42,601 bases of DNA from Gemella haemolysans (GCF_001553035.1 NZ_KQ959927.1:1-42601), one strand, 5' to 3'; positions 8,140 to 15,545 are shown, counted from the stretch's first letter. Notes: generated from the letters alone by a model not told the origin. A program made the numbers and translations.

Positions 8140-9165
8140 CTATTTAACGATAACTGCTTTTTCTTGTTTTTCTATAACTTTTCCTACGATAGCACTCTTA
8201 ATTTCAAGAGTATTAAGTTTTTCTAATAATTCATGTGCTTCATCCTCTGGTAAGCTTATTAATAACCCACCTGAAGTTTGTGGATCATACATGATTTCTT
8301 CTAATGCAAAGTCTTTAACCTGATATTCTACATTCGGCTCAACAAACGTTCTGTTTAATTGTCCACCGGCAGTAATAACAAATTCATTAGCACATTTATA
8401 TGCTTCTTCAATATATGGAATATCTTTTGTATATACTTCTGCAGAATATTTGCCATCTAGCATCTCTACAAGATGTCCTAGGAAACCAAATCCTGTGATA
8501 TCTGTACAACTATTTACGTTGAAATCTTTCATCATTTGAGCAGAGTATTTATTAAGTGTTGTCATTTGTTTAACGCTTTGAGCAAATGCTTCTTCAGAAC
8601 ACTCTTTAACCATATGGGCTGTATTAATAATACTTACACCTAAAGGTTTTGTTACTATTAGTAAATCCCCTACTTTACAATTGTTATTTTGTAATATTTT
8701 ATCAGGATGAACAATTCCTGTTACTGATAAACCATATTTTGGTGTAGCATCATGAATAGAGTGCCCTCCAGCAAGCACTCCCCCTGCTTCATGAACTTTC
8801 TCAGCTCCACCTTTTAATATTTGATGTAATATTTCTAAGTCCATATTTTCTGGGAAGGCAACGATATTCAATGCTGAAATAACTTCCCCACCCATTGCAT
8901 ACACATCACTTAGTGCATTAGTAGCTGCTATTTGACCATATAAATATGGATCATTAATCATCGTTGTGAAGAAATCTAAAGTTTGAATAATCGCCTTATC
9001 TTCAGATATTTTATAAACGGCTGCATCATCTGAAGATTCATATCCTACTATTAAGTTTTTATCTTCTTTTTTAGGAAGATCTCTTAAGATATCTGACAAG
9101 GCCCCTGGCCCTATTTTCGAGTTTCACCCTCCGCAAACTATCATGTTCATTTTTTTCTCTGACAT
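8140..9165 (-). CDS. selD: Selenide, water dikinase; Sec-containing, in-frame UGA at codon 14
   Basis: SelD makes selenophosphate from selenide and ATP. The frame opens at ATG 9165, seven bases after GGAGG, and runs 341 residues if the TGA at 9126-9124 is read as selenocysteine: the active-site motif is CGGU-NSKIGPGAL, with Sec at 14 and the catalytic Lys at 17. Without UGA readthrough the frame starts only at TTG 9099 and loses the active site. The downstream part is a complete SelD (FTTMINDPYLYGQIAATNALSDVYAMGG; GGHSIHD; CTDITGFGFLGH). A hairpin at 9098-9112 fits a bacterial SECIS. First gene of the selenium operon. Confidence 0.97.
9098..9126 (-). promoter_or_regulatory. UGA codon and SECIS-like hairpin of selD
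   Basis: Twelve bases after the UGA (9126-9124) a 6-bp stem AGGGCC-AGG-GGCCUU forms at 9112-9098. The apical loop lies 18-20 nt after the UGA and has a G among its first two bases. These features match the published description of bacterial SECIS elements (stem behind the UGA, loop roughly 16-37 nt away, early G). The run of G and C is striking in such AT-rich DNA. Confidence 0.85.
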
Positions 9166-9199
9166 ATTTACCTCCAATTTATACTACTACTTAACTATA

Positions 9200-9228
9200 A
9201 TTATACTACTTCAAAACATTTTTTAAAA
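9200..9228 (-). promoter_or_regulatory. Likely selD operon promoter
   Basis: Minus-strand -10 TATAAT (9205-9200) is 17 bp from a weak -35 TTTTAA (9228-9223). The -35 hexamer overlaps the first bases of the 29-bp attachment site, so element integration leaves the promoter intact but changes everything upstream of it. Confidence 0.5.
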
Positions 9229-9253
9229 GTATTATTTAGTTTTTTAATGTAAA
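9225..9253. repeat. attL: left copy of the 29-bp attachment core
   Basis: 29 bases identical to 22711-22739, same orientation. The flanking bases differ (T versus C to the left, T versus A to the right), so the repeat is exactly bounded. It lies next to the integrase gene and about 60 bp from the selD start. Confidence 0.9.
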
Positions 9254-9286
9254 TTATCCTTGTTCTATTAGATATCTAGCAACCTG

Positions 9287-9304
9287 CTCTCCGTTAACTC
9301 TCCG
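9287..9304 (+). repeat. Integrase arm-site pair, left end
   Basis: CTCTCCG at 9287-9293 and again at 9298-9304, spaced 11 bp (about one helical turn). The same pair with the same spacing recurs at 20678/20689 and 22587/22598. It lies between attL and the end of the integrase gene. Confidence 0.65.
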
Positions 9305-9308
9305 ACTT

Positions 9309-10412
9309 TTAAATACTCATGAATTTATAGAATTTTTCTGTAGTTTCTTTACTTTTTTCATCTGTAATATGAGTGTATGTATTCAATGTAGTTGTTATAT
9401 CTTTGTGACCTAATCTATTTTGAATTTCTTTCGCACTCAAGTCACTTTCAAATAATAAAGTTGCGTGAGTATGGCGGAAACCGTGCGGGGTTATCTGTTT
9501 TAGTTTTGGAAAATCTCTGTATATCCTTAGTAACATACCATTAAAATAGTGTCTTGAGTTTTTTATAAATACTCCATTATTAATACTTATAAAGTTATCT
9601 AGTTCTCTATAACTCTTCAATTCTTTAATGGTTTCATCATCAAGAAATATAATTCTTTCACTTGATTTTGTTTTAGTCGTTGAGATTTTCGACTTACTTC
9701 CGATATTCATCATATTTTTACTAATAGTTAATGTTTTTTTCTTAAAATTAATATCTTTCCATGTTAAAGCCCTCAACTCTCCTAAACGAATACCAGTAAA
9801 AGCTAGTATGCGAAAAGCTATATAAGTTTCACTTGAATAATTTTCCTTAACTATTTTTAAAAACTGTAACAATTCTTTTTTAGTGTAATAATTCTTTTTC
9901 TTTTCTTCTATCTTCTTAGGTACTTTAGTTAATTTCATATAGTTGGTAGGTATTATCTCCATCTTAACAGCATAATCTAAAATTTGAACTATAGTACCTT
10001 TTATTAAAGTTACATAGCCTTTTTTATAAGTTTTTGAAACCTCATTTATAAAGTTTTGGCAATATGGCAACTTAATATTAATGATTTTTAACTCTTTAAA
10101 AACTGGTAGTATCCTTTTATCTAGAATAGTTTTTATAGTATGATAGCTACTTTCTTTTACTTGTGTTTTGTGTTGTTCTTCCCAAAGTTTGTACACATCA
10201 CCAAAAGTAATATTTTCACTTCGTAGAAAGTTACTACCATTTAAAAACTCGTTCTTAGCCTTAACTATATAATTTTGTGCTTCTCTCTTTGTTCTAAACC
10301 CTTTTTTAGAAATTCTTTTTTCTTTTCCTGTGTAAACATTTTTACCAAGGTATTCATTTTTTACCTCGTAGTATTTTTTATTTTCTTTACTGTTAATGTA
10401 TTCTTTTATCAT
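9309..10412 (-). CDS. int: Site-specific tyrosine integrase of the element
   Basis: 367 residues in the standard three domains: an N-terminal arm-DNA-binding domain (about 1-55, TGKEKRISKKGFRTKREAQN), a core-binding SAM-like domain (about 65-165), and a catalytic domain. Catalytic residues visible are R209 (AFTGIRLGELRAL), H310 and R313 (TPHGFRHTHAT), H336 (RLGHKDI) and Y346 (TLNTYTHI). This matches Tn916/phage-type integrases. It is transcribed toward attL, which lies 56 bp past its stop. An arm-binding domain predicts short repeated arm sites, and the CTCTCCG pairs near both ends fit that. Confidence 0.96.
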   Translation of the reverse strand: MIKEYINSKENKKYYEVKNEYLGKNVYTGKEKRISKKGFRTKREAQNYIVKAKNEFLNGSNFLRSENITFGDVYKLWEEQHKTQVKESSYHTIKTILDKRILPVFKELKIINIKLPYCQNFINEVSKTYKKGYVTLIKGTIVQILDYAVKMEIIPTNYMKLTKVPKKIEEKKKNYYTKKELLQFLKIVKENYSSETYIAFRILAFTGIRLGELRALTWKDINFKKKTLTISKNMMNIGSKSKISTTKTKSSERIIFLDDETIKELKSYRELDNFISINNGVFIKNSRHYFNGMLLRIYRDFPKLKQITPHGFRHTHATLLFESDLSAKEIQNRLGHKDITTTLNTYTHITDEKSKETTEKFYKFMSI

Positions 10413-10430
10413 TTTCTCTCATTCCTCTCA

Positions 10431-10470
10431 CTAGTGCCAGTAGTTTTATAAATAAATGAAAATGTTAGCT
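10431..10470 (+). repeat. Dispersed repeat copy A (AGTGCCAGTAGTT family)
   Basis: Begins CTAGTGCCAGTAGTTTTATA and extends 40 bp. A second copy is at 15499-15537 (same strand) and a shorter inverted copy at 22531-22560. This copy lies just upstream of the integrase start. Its function is not known. Confidence 0.7.
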
Positions 10471-10482
10471 ACATTATGTAAG

Positions 10483-10572
10483 ATATGATATAATGAAGTT
10501 ATCTTTATTAGATGCATTCAAAATATCATTTTCGATTAAAATCACTGGTTTAAGTCAGTGATTTTTTTATTT
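10483..10572 (+). ncRNA. Candidate short RNA: promoter followed closely by a strong terminator
   Basis: An extended -10 (TGATATAAT, about 10485-10493) is followed within 75 bases by a perfect hairpin AATCACTG / CAGTGATT (about 10543-10565) and a T-rich tail. This sits in the 574-bp gap between int and fic, where no convincing gene lies. A 22-codon ATG frame overlaps the -10 box itself and is probably not used. The remainder of the gap holds the 10869-10951 tandem hairpins. Confidence 0.4.
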
Positions 10573-10868
10573 TGTCAAATAAAGTTAGCTTTCTCATAAA
10601 AAACACCTCATATTTTAAATGATACAGCCTTTAAAAAGATTTTTAGGGTTATTACTCCAAAAGATAAAGAAACCTTTTAGAAGCTGTTTAAATAGCTAAT
10701 ATAAGAATGCAGTTTACATAACTATATAAATTTATGTTTATATGCTATTTTTTCTTAAATCAAGTAGCAAAATGAAAGAATACCGCATCTTTCTCCAGTT
10801 AAGCAACACATTTACTAAAAATTCAAGTGGTTGTAAATTATTAGTTGATAACCATTAGAGATATTGAT

Positions 10869-10951
10869 AATGGAAAAAACCTCTAGATTTTCCATTTTGA
10901 GTTACTAAATTATTTCCATAATGGAAAAATCACCTGTATTTTCCATTTTGA
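10869..10951. repeat. Tandem hairpin repeat downstream of fic
   Basis: Two copies of a 32-bp unit, 10869-10900 and 10920-10951, start AATGGAAAAA and end TTTTCCATTTTGA. Each unit is an inverted repeat (ATGGAAAA / TTTTCCAT). The period is 51 bp. It lies about 35 bp beyond the fic stop codon and could serve as a doubled terminator. Confidence 0.65.
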
Positions 10952-10986
10952 ACTGTAAGCTATTGATTGACTGTTCAAACTCAATT

Positions 10987-11712
10987 TTAACAATCCATCA
11001 TACTAATGTATTTTTCAAGTTCTTCAATTTCATAATTCGCTATTAAGTCAGTAAGGTAATCAGCATTGTTATTAATATGATATTCATCAAAACTATTGTA
11101 GTACTTTTCTCTATCTGTAAATTTAATATTTACTGGTAGCAATCCATGTTTTATTAATTCAAAATTAAGAAGTAGTCTTCCTGTTCTTCCGTTTCCATCA
11201 ATAAATGGATGTATACTTTCAAATTCTAAGTGTAATAGAGCTATTGCCTTTAATATATGATGATGTTGTTTCCACTCCTCATATTTAACTAGCAATTCAT
11301 CAATATTTCTTTCTATTTCTTGCGGTTCGCTAGTCTTATGACTTGAACCTAATATTTGAACGTTAACTTGTCTAAATACTCCTTTATTCTCTCTATCATT
11401 CATTAAAACTAAGCTGTGTATATCTTTTATAACTTGTTTTGTCAATGGCTCGTTAACAATATCTAGAATATAATAAAAAGCGTCCTTATATCCTATTACC
11501 TCTAAATGTTCACGTACCTTTTTACCTTGAATGGTAATTCCTTGTTGCAATATTAAAGCCGTTTCCCTTAAAGTAAGAGTGTTCCCCTCAATAGCGTTAG
11601 AGTTATACGTATTCTCTATAATAAAATTTTCTCTTAGCTTTTCAAGTTCAGTCTTGTTTAAAGGTCTAAGCTTTGCTATTTTCTCTTGTAACTTATCAAT
11701 CTTATCAAACAT
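10987..11712 (-). CDS. Fic family protein (AMP-transferase type), class II with N-terminal inhibitory helix
   Basis: 241 residues. The Fic core HPFIDGNGRTGR is complete at 168-179 (consensus HxFx[D/E]GNGRxxR), so His168 can act. The inhibitory motif SNAIEGN at 38-44 fits [S/T]xxxE[G/N], with E42 expected to block ATP until relieved. Such proteins usually transfer AMP from ATP to a target hydroxyl. Start ATG 11712 follows AAAGGAAGTG. It lies 75 bp behind the repressor gene on the same strand, so it is probably expressed in the integrated, repressed state. That placement suits a host-protection or maintenance cargo gene, but the target is unknown. Confidence 0.93.
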   Translation of the reverse strand: MFDKIDKLQEKIAKLRPLNKTELEKLRENFIIENTYNSNAIEGNTLTLRETALILQQGITIQGKKVREHLEVIGYKDAFYYILDIVNEPLTKQVIKDIHSLVLMNDRENKGVFRQVNVQILGSSHKTSEPQEIERNIDELLVKYEEWKQHHHILKAIALLHLEFESIHPFIDGNGRTGRLLLNFELIKHGLLPVNIKFTDREKYYNSFDEYHINNNADYLTDLIANYEIEELEKYISMMDC

Positions 11713-11786
11713 TGTTTCACTTCCTTTAAAAATCTGTGGTTAGTTTCACTTCATATTACTATAATCAGATACTAATATCATTGTAT

Positions 11787-12884
11787 CTACTCCATTTTAC
11801 CTAATATAGGGGCTAGATATTTACAATCAGGCTTTTCAGTTATCTTTGTTATAAAGTAAGAATTATCATGATTTAATATGAAGTATTGTACTTCTGTATT
11901 TAGTGGTACGTCTTCTATATAATCATAATCGGCTAGATAATAGAGTACATTGTTTTTCTCAATTATCAGCCCCAGTATTTTTTTATAATTATCTAGACCG
12001 TATTTATTAGTATTTAAAAAATAACCGCTAGATTTTAAATAAAATGTATTTTTTTTAAAAATAACTTCCATATCATTTTCACACAGTTTAATCAGTGTTT
12101 CATAATTCATATATTCTATATGTTTTTTTGTAAGCATACCAAAAGACTGTTTATAATCTAGTTCATGAATAATGTATGAAAAGAATACATAAATAGAAAT
12201 TTTATTTTCTATATTACTTTTTGATAATAAGAGTAATGAAGTATATGTATCAAAATTAGCAATTATATATTTTTTTGTTTTATTAGAAATTCTAGAATTA
12301 TGAACAATTAAATTTCTTAAGTAAGACAAGTACTCATAATCGTATGATTTTGAAATACAATATATAGCTTGAATTAAAACTTCATTTTTTAAAATAGAAC
12401 GTACTTCATTTTCAAAAATCTCTATAGATGATGTTTGACTATCGATAAAATCAAGTATTTCAATAACTTTATTTTCTAATAAAGAATTAAACGCTTGCTC
12501 TATACTTTTTATATCATTTACAGAAATTTCAATTATTTTACTTGAGCAAATTTTCTCTATATATTCTATACAAAGTTCTACTAAATTATAAGTGTATAAA
12601 AGGCTTTTATACGGATATTTACTATTCATTAATAATACTTCAATATTATTTTCTAAAAACTCGTTAATAGAACCGTACAACAATTCATTAACGGTAATAC
12701 CTGCCATTTCACTAATATTAGCTAATCTTTCTTTATTAGGTAATGTAAAACCAGTTTCCCACTTTTGTGCATTACTTTTGGTAGCACTAAATACTTTTCC
12801 AAAACTTTCTAAAGTATACCCCTTACTAATTCTAATTTCTTTTATTCTAAAGCCTACTTGTTGTTTATCTATCTTTATTTTCAT
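11787..12884 (-). CDS. HTH (XRE-type) repressor of the element with a long unknown C-terminal domain
   Basis: 365 residues. Residues 1-65 form a Cro/CI helix-turn-helix (GFRIKEIRISKGYTLESFG ... SNAQKWETGFTLPNKERL). The remaining 300 residues are helical, rich in Ile/Tyr/Asn, with no LexA-type peptidase dyad that I can see and no match I recognise. A GTG at 12896 is in frame, but GAGGTGA lies ahead of ATG 12884, which is preferred. It diverges from the Cro-like gene across a region with paired operator-like repeats. The size and layout resemble satellite master repressors (Stl-like), which are relieved by a helper-phage protein binding rather than by self-cleavage; this is inference. Confidence 0.8.
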   Translation of the reverse strand: MKIKIDKQQVGFRIKEIRISKGYTLESFGKVFSATKSNAQKWETGFTLPNKERLANISEMAGITVNELLYGSINEFLENNIEVLLMNSKYPYKSLLYTYNLVELCIEYIEKICSSKIIEISVNDIKSIEQAFNSLLENKVIEILDFIDSQTSSIEIFENEVRSILKNEVLIQAIYCISKSYDYEYLSYLRNLIVHNSRISNKTKKYIIANFDTYTSLLLLSKSNIENKISIYVFFSYIIHELDYKQSFGMLTKKHIEYMNYETLIKLCENDMEVIFKKNTFYLKSSGYFLNTNKYGLDNYKKILGLIIEKNNVLYYLADYDYIEDVPLNTEVQYFILNHDNSYFITKITEKPDCKYLAPILGKME

Positions 12885-12954
12885 TGAATATATCACCTCA
12901 AATACTAATACATATTTTCATTATACATTATCTTTATAAAAAAAGAAACAAGAA

Positions 12955-13036
12955 AGTATAAAAATGAACTCAAAAAATAGTTGACATTACTTTTTTAGTA
13001 TGTTATTATGTTTATAGAGTATAAAACTGTACTCAA
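12955..13036. promoter_or_regulatory. Divergent control region: operator-like repeats and rightward promoter
   Basis: Two 19-bp direct repeats, AGTATAAAAATGAACTCAA (12955-12973) and AGTATAAAACTGTACTCAA (13018-13036), differ at only two positions, and the second contains the dyad GAGTA/TACTC. Between them lies a strong rightward promoter, -35 TTGACA (12981-12986) and -10 TATTAT (13004-13009), spacing 17. A leftward -10 TATAAT is also visible near 12922-12927. This is the expected genetic switch. Confidence 0.75.
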
Positions 13037-13060
13037 GAAAAAAAGAAGGTGGTGAATATT

Positions 13061-13273
13061 ATGGAAAAACCTAAAATTAATAAAATACGTGCATATCGTG
13101 AAGCATTAAATTTATCACAAAAAGAAATGGGAAAATTAATAAATGTACATCATGTTGTATACAGTCGTAAAGAAAGAAAAATAGTTAATTTTACAGATAA
13201 AGAAAAAATAACTTTACTCACTTATTTTAAGAAGTTTTTTCCAGATGAAACTATTGATACTTTATTTTTTTAA
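13061..13273 (+). CDS. Cro-like HTH regulator
   Basis: 70 residues starting MEKPKINKIRAYREALNLSQ. The XRE helix-turn-helix is KIRAYREALNLSQKEMGKLI ... VHHVVYSRKERK. Two GTG codons at 13049 and 13052 are in frame but overlap the ribosome site AGAAGGTGG, so ATG 13061 is the start. First gene of the rightward operon, transcribed from the TTGACA/TATTAT promoter and divergent from the large repressor. A Cro-type or activator (Str-like) role is inferred from position. Confidence 0.85.
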   Translation: MEKPKINKIRAYREALNLSQKEMGKLINVHHVVYSRKERKIVNFTDKEKITLLTYFKKFFPDETIDTLFF

Positions 13274-13383
13274 ATCTAAAGTATCAAAAAGGAACCAAAA
13301 AACTTTGCATTAAATTAAAATGCGAGCCAGTCTAATAAAAAAAATTCTCTTTATACCTTTTGTTGAATTATGAAAATGCATTT

Positions 13384-13448
13384 GCTAAAAATTAATCAAT
13401 CAGAAATGTTAAAAATTAACAAATGGATTTGTCAAAAACTAACAAATG
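13384..13448. repeat. Three iteron-like repeats, about 23-bp period
   Basis: GCTAAAAATTAATCAAT (13384), GTTAAAAATTAACAAATG (13408) and GTCAAAAACTAACAAATG (13431) are spaced 24 and 23 bp. They lie in the 783-bp gap between the Cro-like gene and the Rha-type gene, just before AT-rich tracts. They could be binding sites for an element regulator or a replication protein. Confidence 0.6.
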
Positions 13449-13495
13449 TAATCAAAAGAAAAATAAAAGATTAAATAAAGAGAATGTATATATAA

Positions 13496-13692
13496 TCATT
13501 CATCATTATATATATTATATATAGGGTGGGAAGAATTGGGAATATCGAAGTAGACAAAATGACCATATCTGAAATGGTCAAAATGACCACTTCTCAAGTA
13601 GACAAAATGACCACACCTATACCAAATAATAAAAAATAATAACAATGATTTATATTATATCATCATTCATCATATATATATTATATATAGGG
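13496..13692. repeat. AT-rich direct repeats flanking a small segment
   Basis: A 31-bp sequence TCATTCATCAT-(AT-rich)-TATATATAGGG at 13496-13526 recurs at 13663-13692 with a one-base deletion. Each copy ends in GGG followed by a potential GTG start. The block between contains the 24-bp VDKMT repeats. Confidence 0.7.
13526..13639 (+). pseudogene. Possible remnant of a phage replisome-organizer gene, with 24-bp in-frame repeats
   Basis: A 37-residue frame from GTG 13526 contains VDKMTISE-MVKMTTSQ-VDKMTTPI then a stop. The underlying DNA repeat (AAGTAGACAAAATGACCA) occurs at 13548, 13572 and 13596, period exactly 24 bp, i.e. eight codons. From family knowledge, VDKMTTP-like octapeptide repeats occur in phage replication-initiator proteins, where the coding repeats can double as origin iterons. 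No ribosome site of quality and no HTH domain are present, so I read it as a remnant or as DNA binding sites rather than a working gene. Confidence 0.4.
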
Positions 13693-13781
13693 GGTGATTT
13701 GACTGAATGAGAGATAAAAAAAGAACCTTTATACCGTTATCAGTTCGCCAAAACAATCTAACGTTATAAGGTTTGAAAACC

Positions 13782-13842
13782 GCTATTTACTAAAAAATAA
13801 CTTACTTTTATTATATCGTAAGAACCCTTATTAGTAAATAGC
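13782..13842. promoter_or_regulatory. Large nested hairpin upstream of the Rha-type gene
   Basis: Perfect 12-bp arms GCTATTTACTAA (13782-13793) and TTAGTAAATAGC (13831-13842) enclose a second hairpin CTTAC/GTAAG. No strong T-run follows. It may be a leader attenuator or a cruciform-forming site. It is one of several long-range inverted repeats in the element. Confidence 0.55.
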
Positions 13843-14056
13843 AAAGCACAAAATAAATATAACTATCTAAATTTGTTGAATAGATTTTCTAATGTGTTTA
13901 AACCTACTCTATAGATTTAATGAACACTTTAGAACCTATATAAACCTTTATTTAGTCAGCAGTATTTATTTTGAAAGAATAGAATTACTATACTCTATTC
14001 TTCTATTTAATTTAATAAGGGCTTTTTGTCACGCCCTAGAAATGAGGTGAAAGACA

Positions 14057-14647
14057 ATGACAAACACAAATATAATAAAAATTGATGGCAATACAGTAGA
14101 GGTAATAAGTGAAACATTACATATTACTGATATTAATAATAAAACAGAGTGGACTAGCGTCGAACTTGTAGACGTTATAAACCATTTTAGAACTCTAGAC
14201 GGGAAAAAAACTCAATTAAGACATGATACACTTTTAAATATCTTACGTGATGAATTTAGCGAAGAAATCTCACTCCAAAATATTTTGGAACGAACTTACA
14301 CTAATTCACGTGGTCAAACATATCCAATGTATAAACTTTCAAATTCACAAGCTAAACAAATATTAGTAAGAGAAAGTAAAGCTGTAAGGCGTGCGGTTAT
14401 CAAACTACTAGAGTACCTAGAGCAACATAACAAGCATAATCTTAATATTTTAAATGAGCGTGAAGCTTTTCTATATGAGCAAGGCTTAATTATTGATACT
14501 GTTGATAAAATGGCGGACTTGATAAAGAAAACTAAAGAACTTAGCAATAAAAAAGATATTTGCCAAAGAATTATCAATCTTATCAACGCTAGTCAAAGTA
14601 GTGTACCGTTGCCAACTAGAACAGCTTACACTACTACTTATAATTAA
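14057..14647 (+). CDS. Rha-family phage regulatory protein
   Basis: 196 residues. Residues 25-125 match the phage regulatory Rha layout: WTSVELVDVINHF (the usual TS-x2-VAE region), then a short acidic stretch, TYTNSRGQTYPMYKLSNSQAKQIL, and a helical end. The C-terminal 70 residues are a predicted coiled coil. Family knowledge: Rha-type proteins are lambdoid and Gram-positive phage regulators; some block growth in hosts lacking IHF, but their general role is unclear. Start ATG 14057 follows GAGGTGA. It heads the mid-operon group that runs to 15451. Confidence 0.75.
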   Translation: MTNTNIIKIDGNTVEVISETLHITDINNKTEWTSVELVDVINHFRTLDGKKTQLRHDTLLNILRDEFSEEISLQNILERTYTNSRGQTYPMYKLSNSQAKQILVRESKAVRRAVIKLLEYLEQHNKHNLNILNEREAFLYEQGLIIDTVDKMADLIKKTKELSNKKDICQRIINLINASQSSVPLPTRTAYTTTYN

Positions 14648-14663
14648 AAGGCGGTAAAGTATT

Positions 14664-14795
14664 ATGAAACAAACAAAAATGAATAACGAGCACAAAGAAA
14701 TGTACATTAATACTTTATGTTTAGCGTTAGTAGGGTTTCCGTTAGTGTATGCTTTTACCTACATTATAGCCCGATTTATGGACGTATTTTATTAA
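14664..14795 (+). CDS. Small membrane protein
   Basis: 43 residues from ATG 14664, 16 bp after the Rha-type stop, with the ribosome-binding sequence AGGCGGTAAAG before it. Residues 16-38 are strongly hydrophobic (NTLCLALVGFPLVYAFTYII), one membrane span, with a charged N-terminus (KQTKMNNEHKE). Tight spacing on both sides (19 bp to the next gene) argues it is translated. Similar tiny membrane proteins are common in phage early regions. I do not recognise a family. Confidence 0.65.
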   Translation: MKQTKMNNEHKEMYINTLCLALVGFPLVYAFTYIIARFMDVFY

Positions 14796-14814
14796 AGAAA
14801 GGTAACAATAGATT

Positions 14815-15084
14815 ATGGAAGTTGTTTTAACTGAAAATCAAAGTTTGAAGATTAAAGAGCAAATTACTAATTTAATTAATGAGGTGATAAAAGAAAGACT
14901 GAACACTATTAACCCCGAAAAAAGGTATTTTACACGTACTGAATTACAAAAGTACCTAAATATAGGGGCTAGTAGCATGGAGCAACTACAAGCGTTAGGG
15001 CTTCATTATGTAAAGGTTGGTAATAGACATTTATTTGATATTCAAGAAGTATATGATATTTTTGAAAATCACAAAGTAAGATAG
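14815..15084 (+). CDS. Excisionase-like small DNA-binding protein
   Basis: 89 residues. The C-terminal half RYFTRTELQKYLNIGASSMEQLQALGLHYVKVGNRHLFDIQEVYDIF is a winged-helix MerR/excisionase-type fold (helix-turn-helix then a beta wing with the VGNRHLFD turn). The N-terminal 35 residues are a charged helix. In elements like this, such a protein usually serves as Xis, bending DNA at the att arms to direct excision. It might instead be a general regulator of the DUF771/HTH_17 kind. The ribosome site AAAGG lies before ATG 14815. Confidence 0.65.
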   Translation: MEVVLTENQSLKIKEQITNLINEVIKERLNTINPEKRYFTRTELQKYLNIGASSMEQLQALGLHYVKVGNRHLFDIQEVYDIFENHKVR

Positions 15085-15100
15085 TTATGAGGTAATAAAA

Positions 15101-15451
15101 ATGGAACTAAACGAGATTATAGAAGATAAAAAAGAATTAACCGAAGTTATAAAGGATATTGAGGAAATAGCCCAAAGATTAGCAAGCTTGCATGTTTCAA
15201 TGCGAATATTAGCTACACATTGCTTGGTTATTAACACACTCTCAACAGATGAGTTTAAAACCTTAAAAATAACGGAAGAAGAATTGTGGAAGTATTGGGA
15301 CAAAGTGCAAAACGGTAGAAACTTACATACGTTAACAGAAGAAACCGCTCTTCAGTTATCAGAAGAGTTAAGCTTTTTAATATATGTATCTCTAGAAGAA
15401 GTAAAAGAAGCACTACAAAATATTAATAAAGTATCAAACGATATTATTTAA
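15101..15451 (+). CDS. Hypothetical helical protein
   Basis: 116 residues, ATG 15101 with GAGGT ten bases upstream and 16 bp after the previous stop. Acidic and almost wholly helical, with heptad-like stretches at 1-40 (IIEDKKELTEVIKDIEEIAQRLASLHVS) and again near the end (SLEEVKEALQNINKVSND). I do not recognise it. Lies at the end of a four-gene block that shares close spacing, before a 270-bp gap. An accessory role in the element is all that can be inferred. Confidence 0.7.
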   Translation: MELNEIIEDKKELTEVIKDIEEIAQRLASLHVSMRILATHCLVINTLSTDEFKTLKITEEELWKYWDKVQNGRNLHTLTEETALQLSEELSFLIYVSLEEVKEALQNINKVSNDII

Positions 15452-15498
15452 TAGATGTAGAGCAATTACAAAATAGAACAATTTTAAAAAATATAAAT

Positions 15499-15537
15499 CT
15501 AGTGCCAGTAGTTTTATAAGTGAATGAGAATGTAGCT
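15499..15537 (+). repeat. Dispersed repeat copy B (AGTGCCAGTAGTT family)
   Basis: Same sequence family as 10431-10470, beginning CTAGTGCCAGTAGTTTTATA, with a few substitutions and one deletion towards the right. Lies 48 bp after the previous gene. Confidence 0.7.
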
Positions 15538-15545
15538 GTTTAAAG

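Noticed and set aside
9099-9099. TTG 9099 as the start of selD
   Set aside because: It would drop the catalytic Sec/Lys segment, and there is no ribosome site before it. The ATG at 9165 has GGAGG and the frame reads through a well-placed UGA.
13496-13692. CRISPR-like array
   Set aside because: Only two AT-rich copies and three 24-bp tandem repeats without unique spacers, and no cas genes anywhere in the window.
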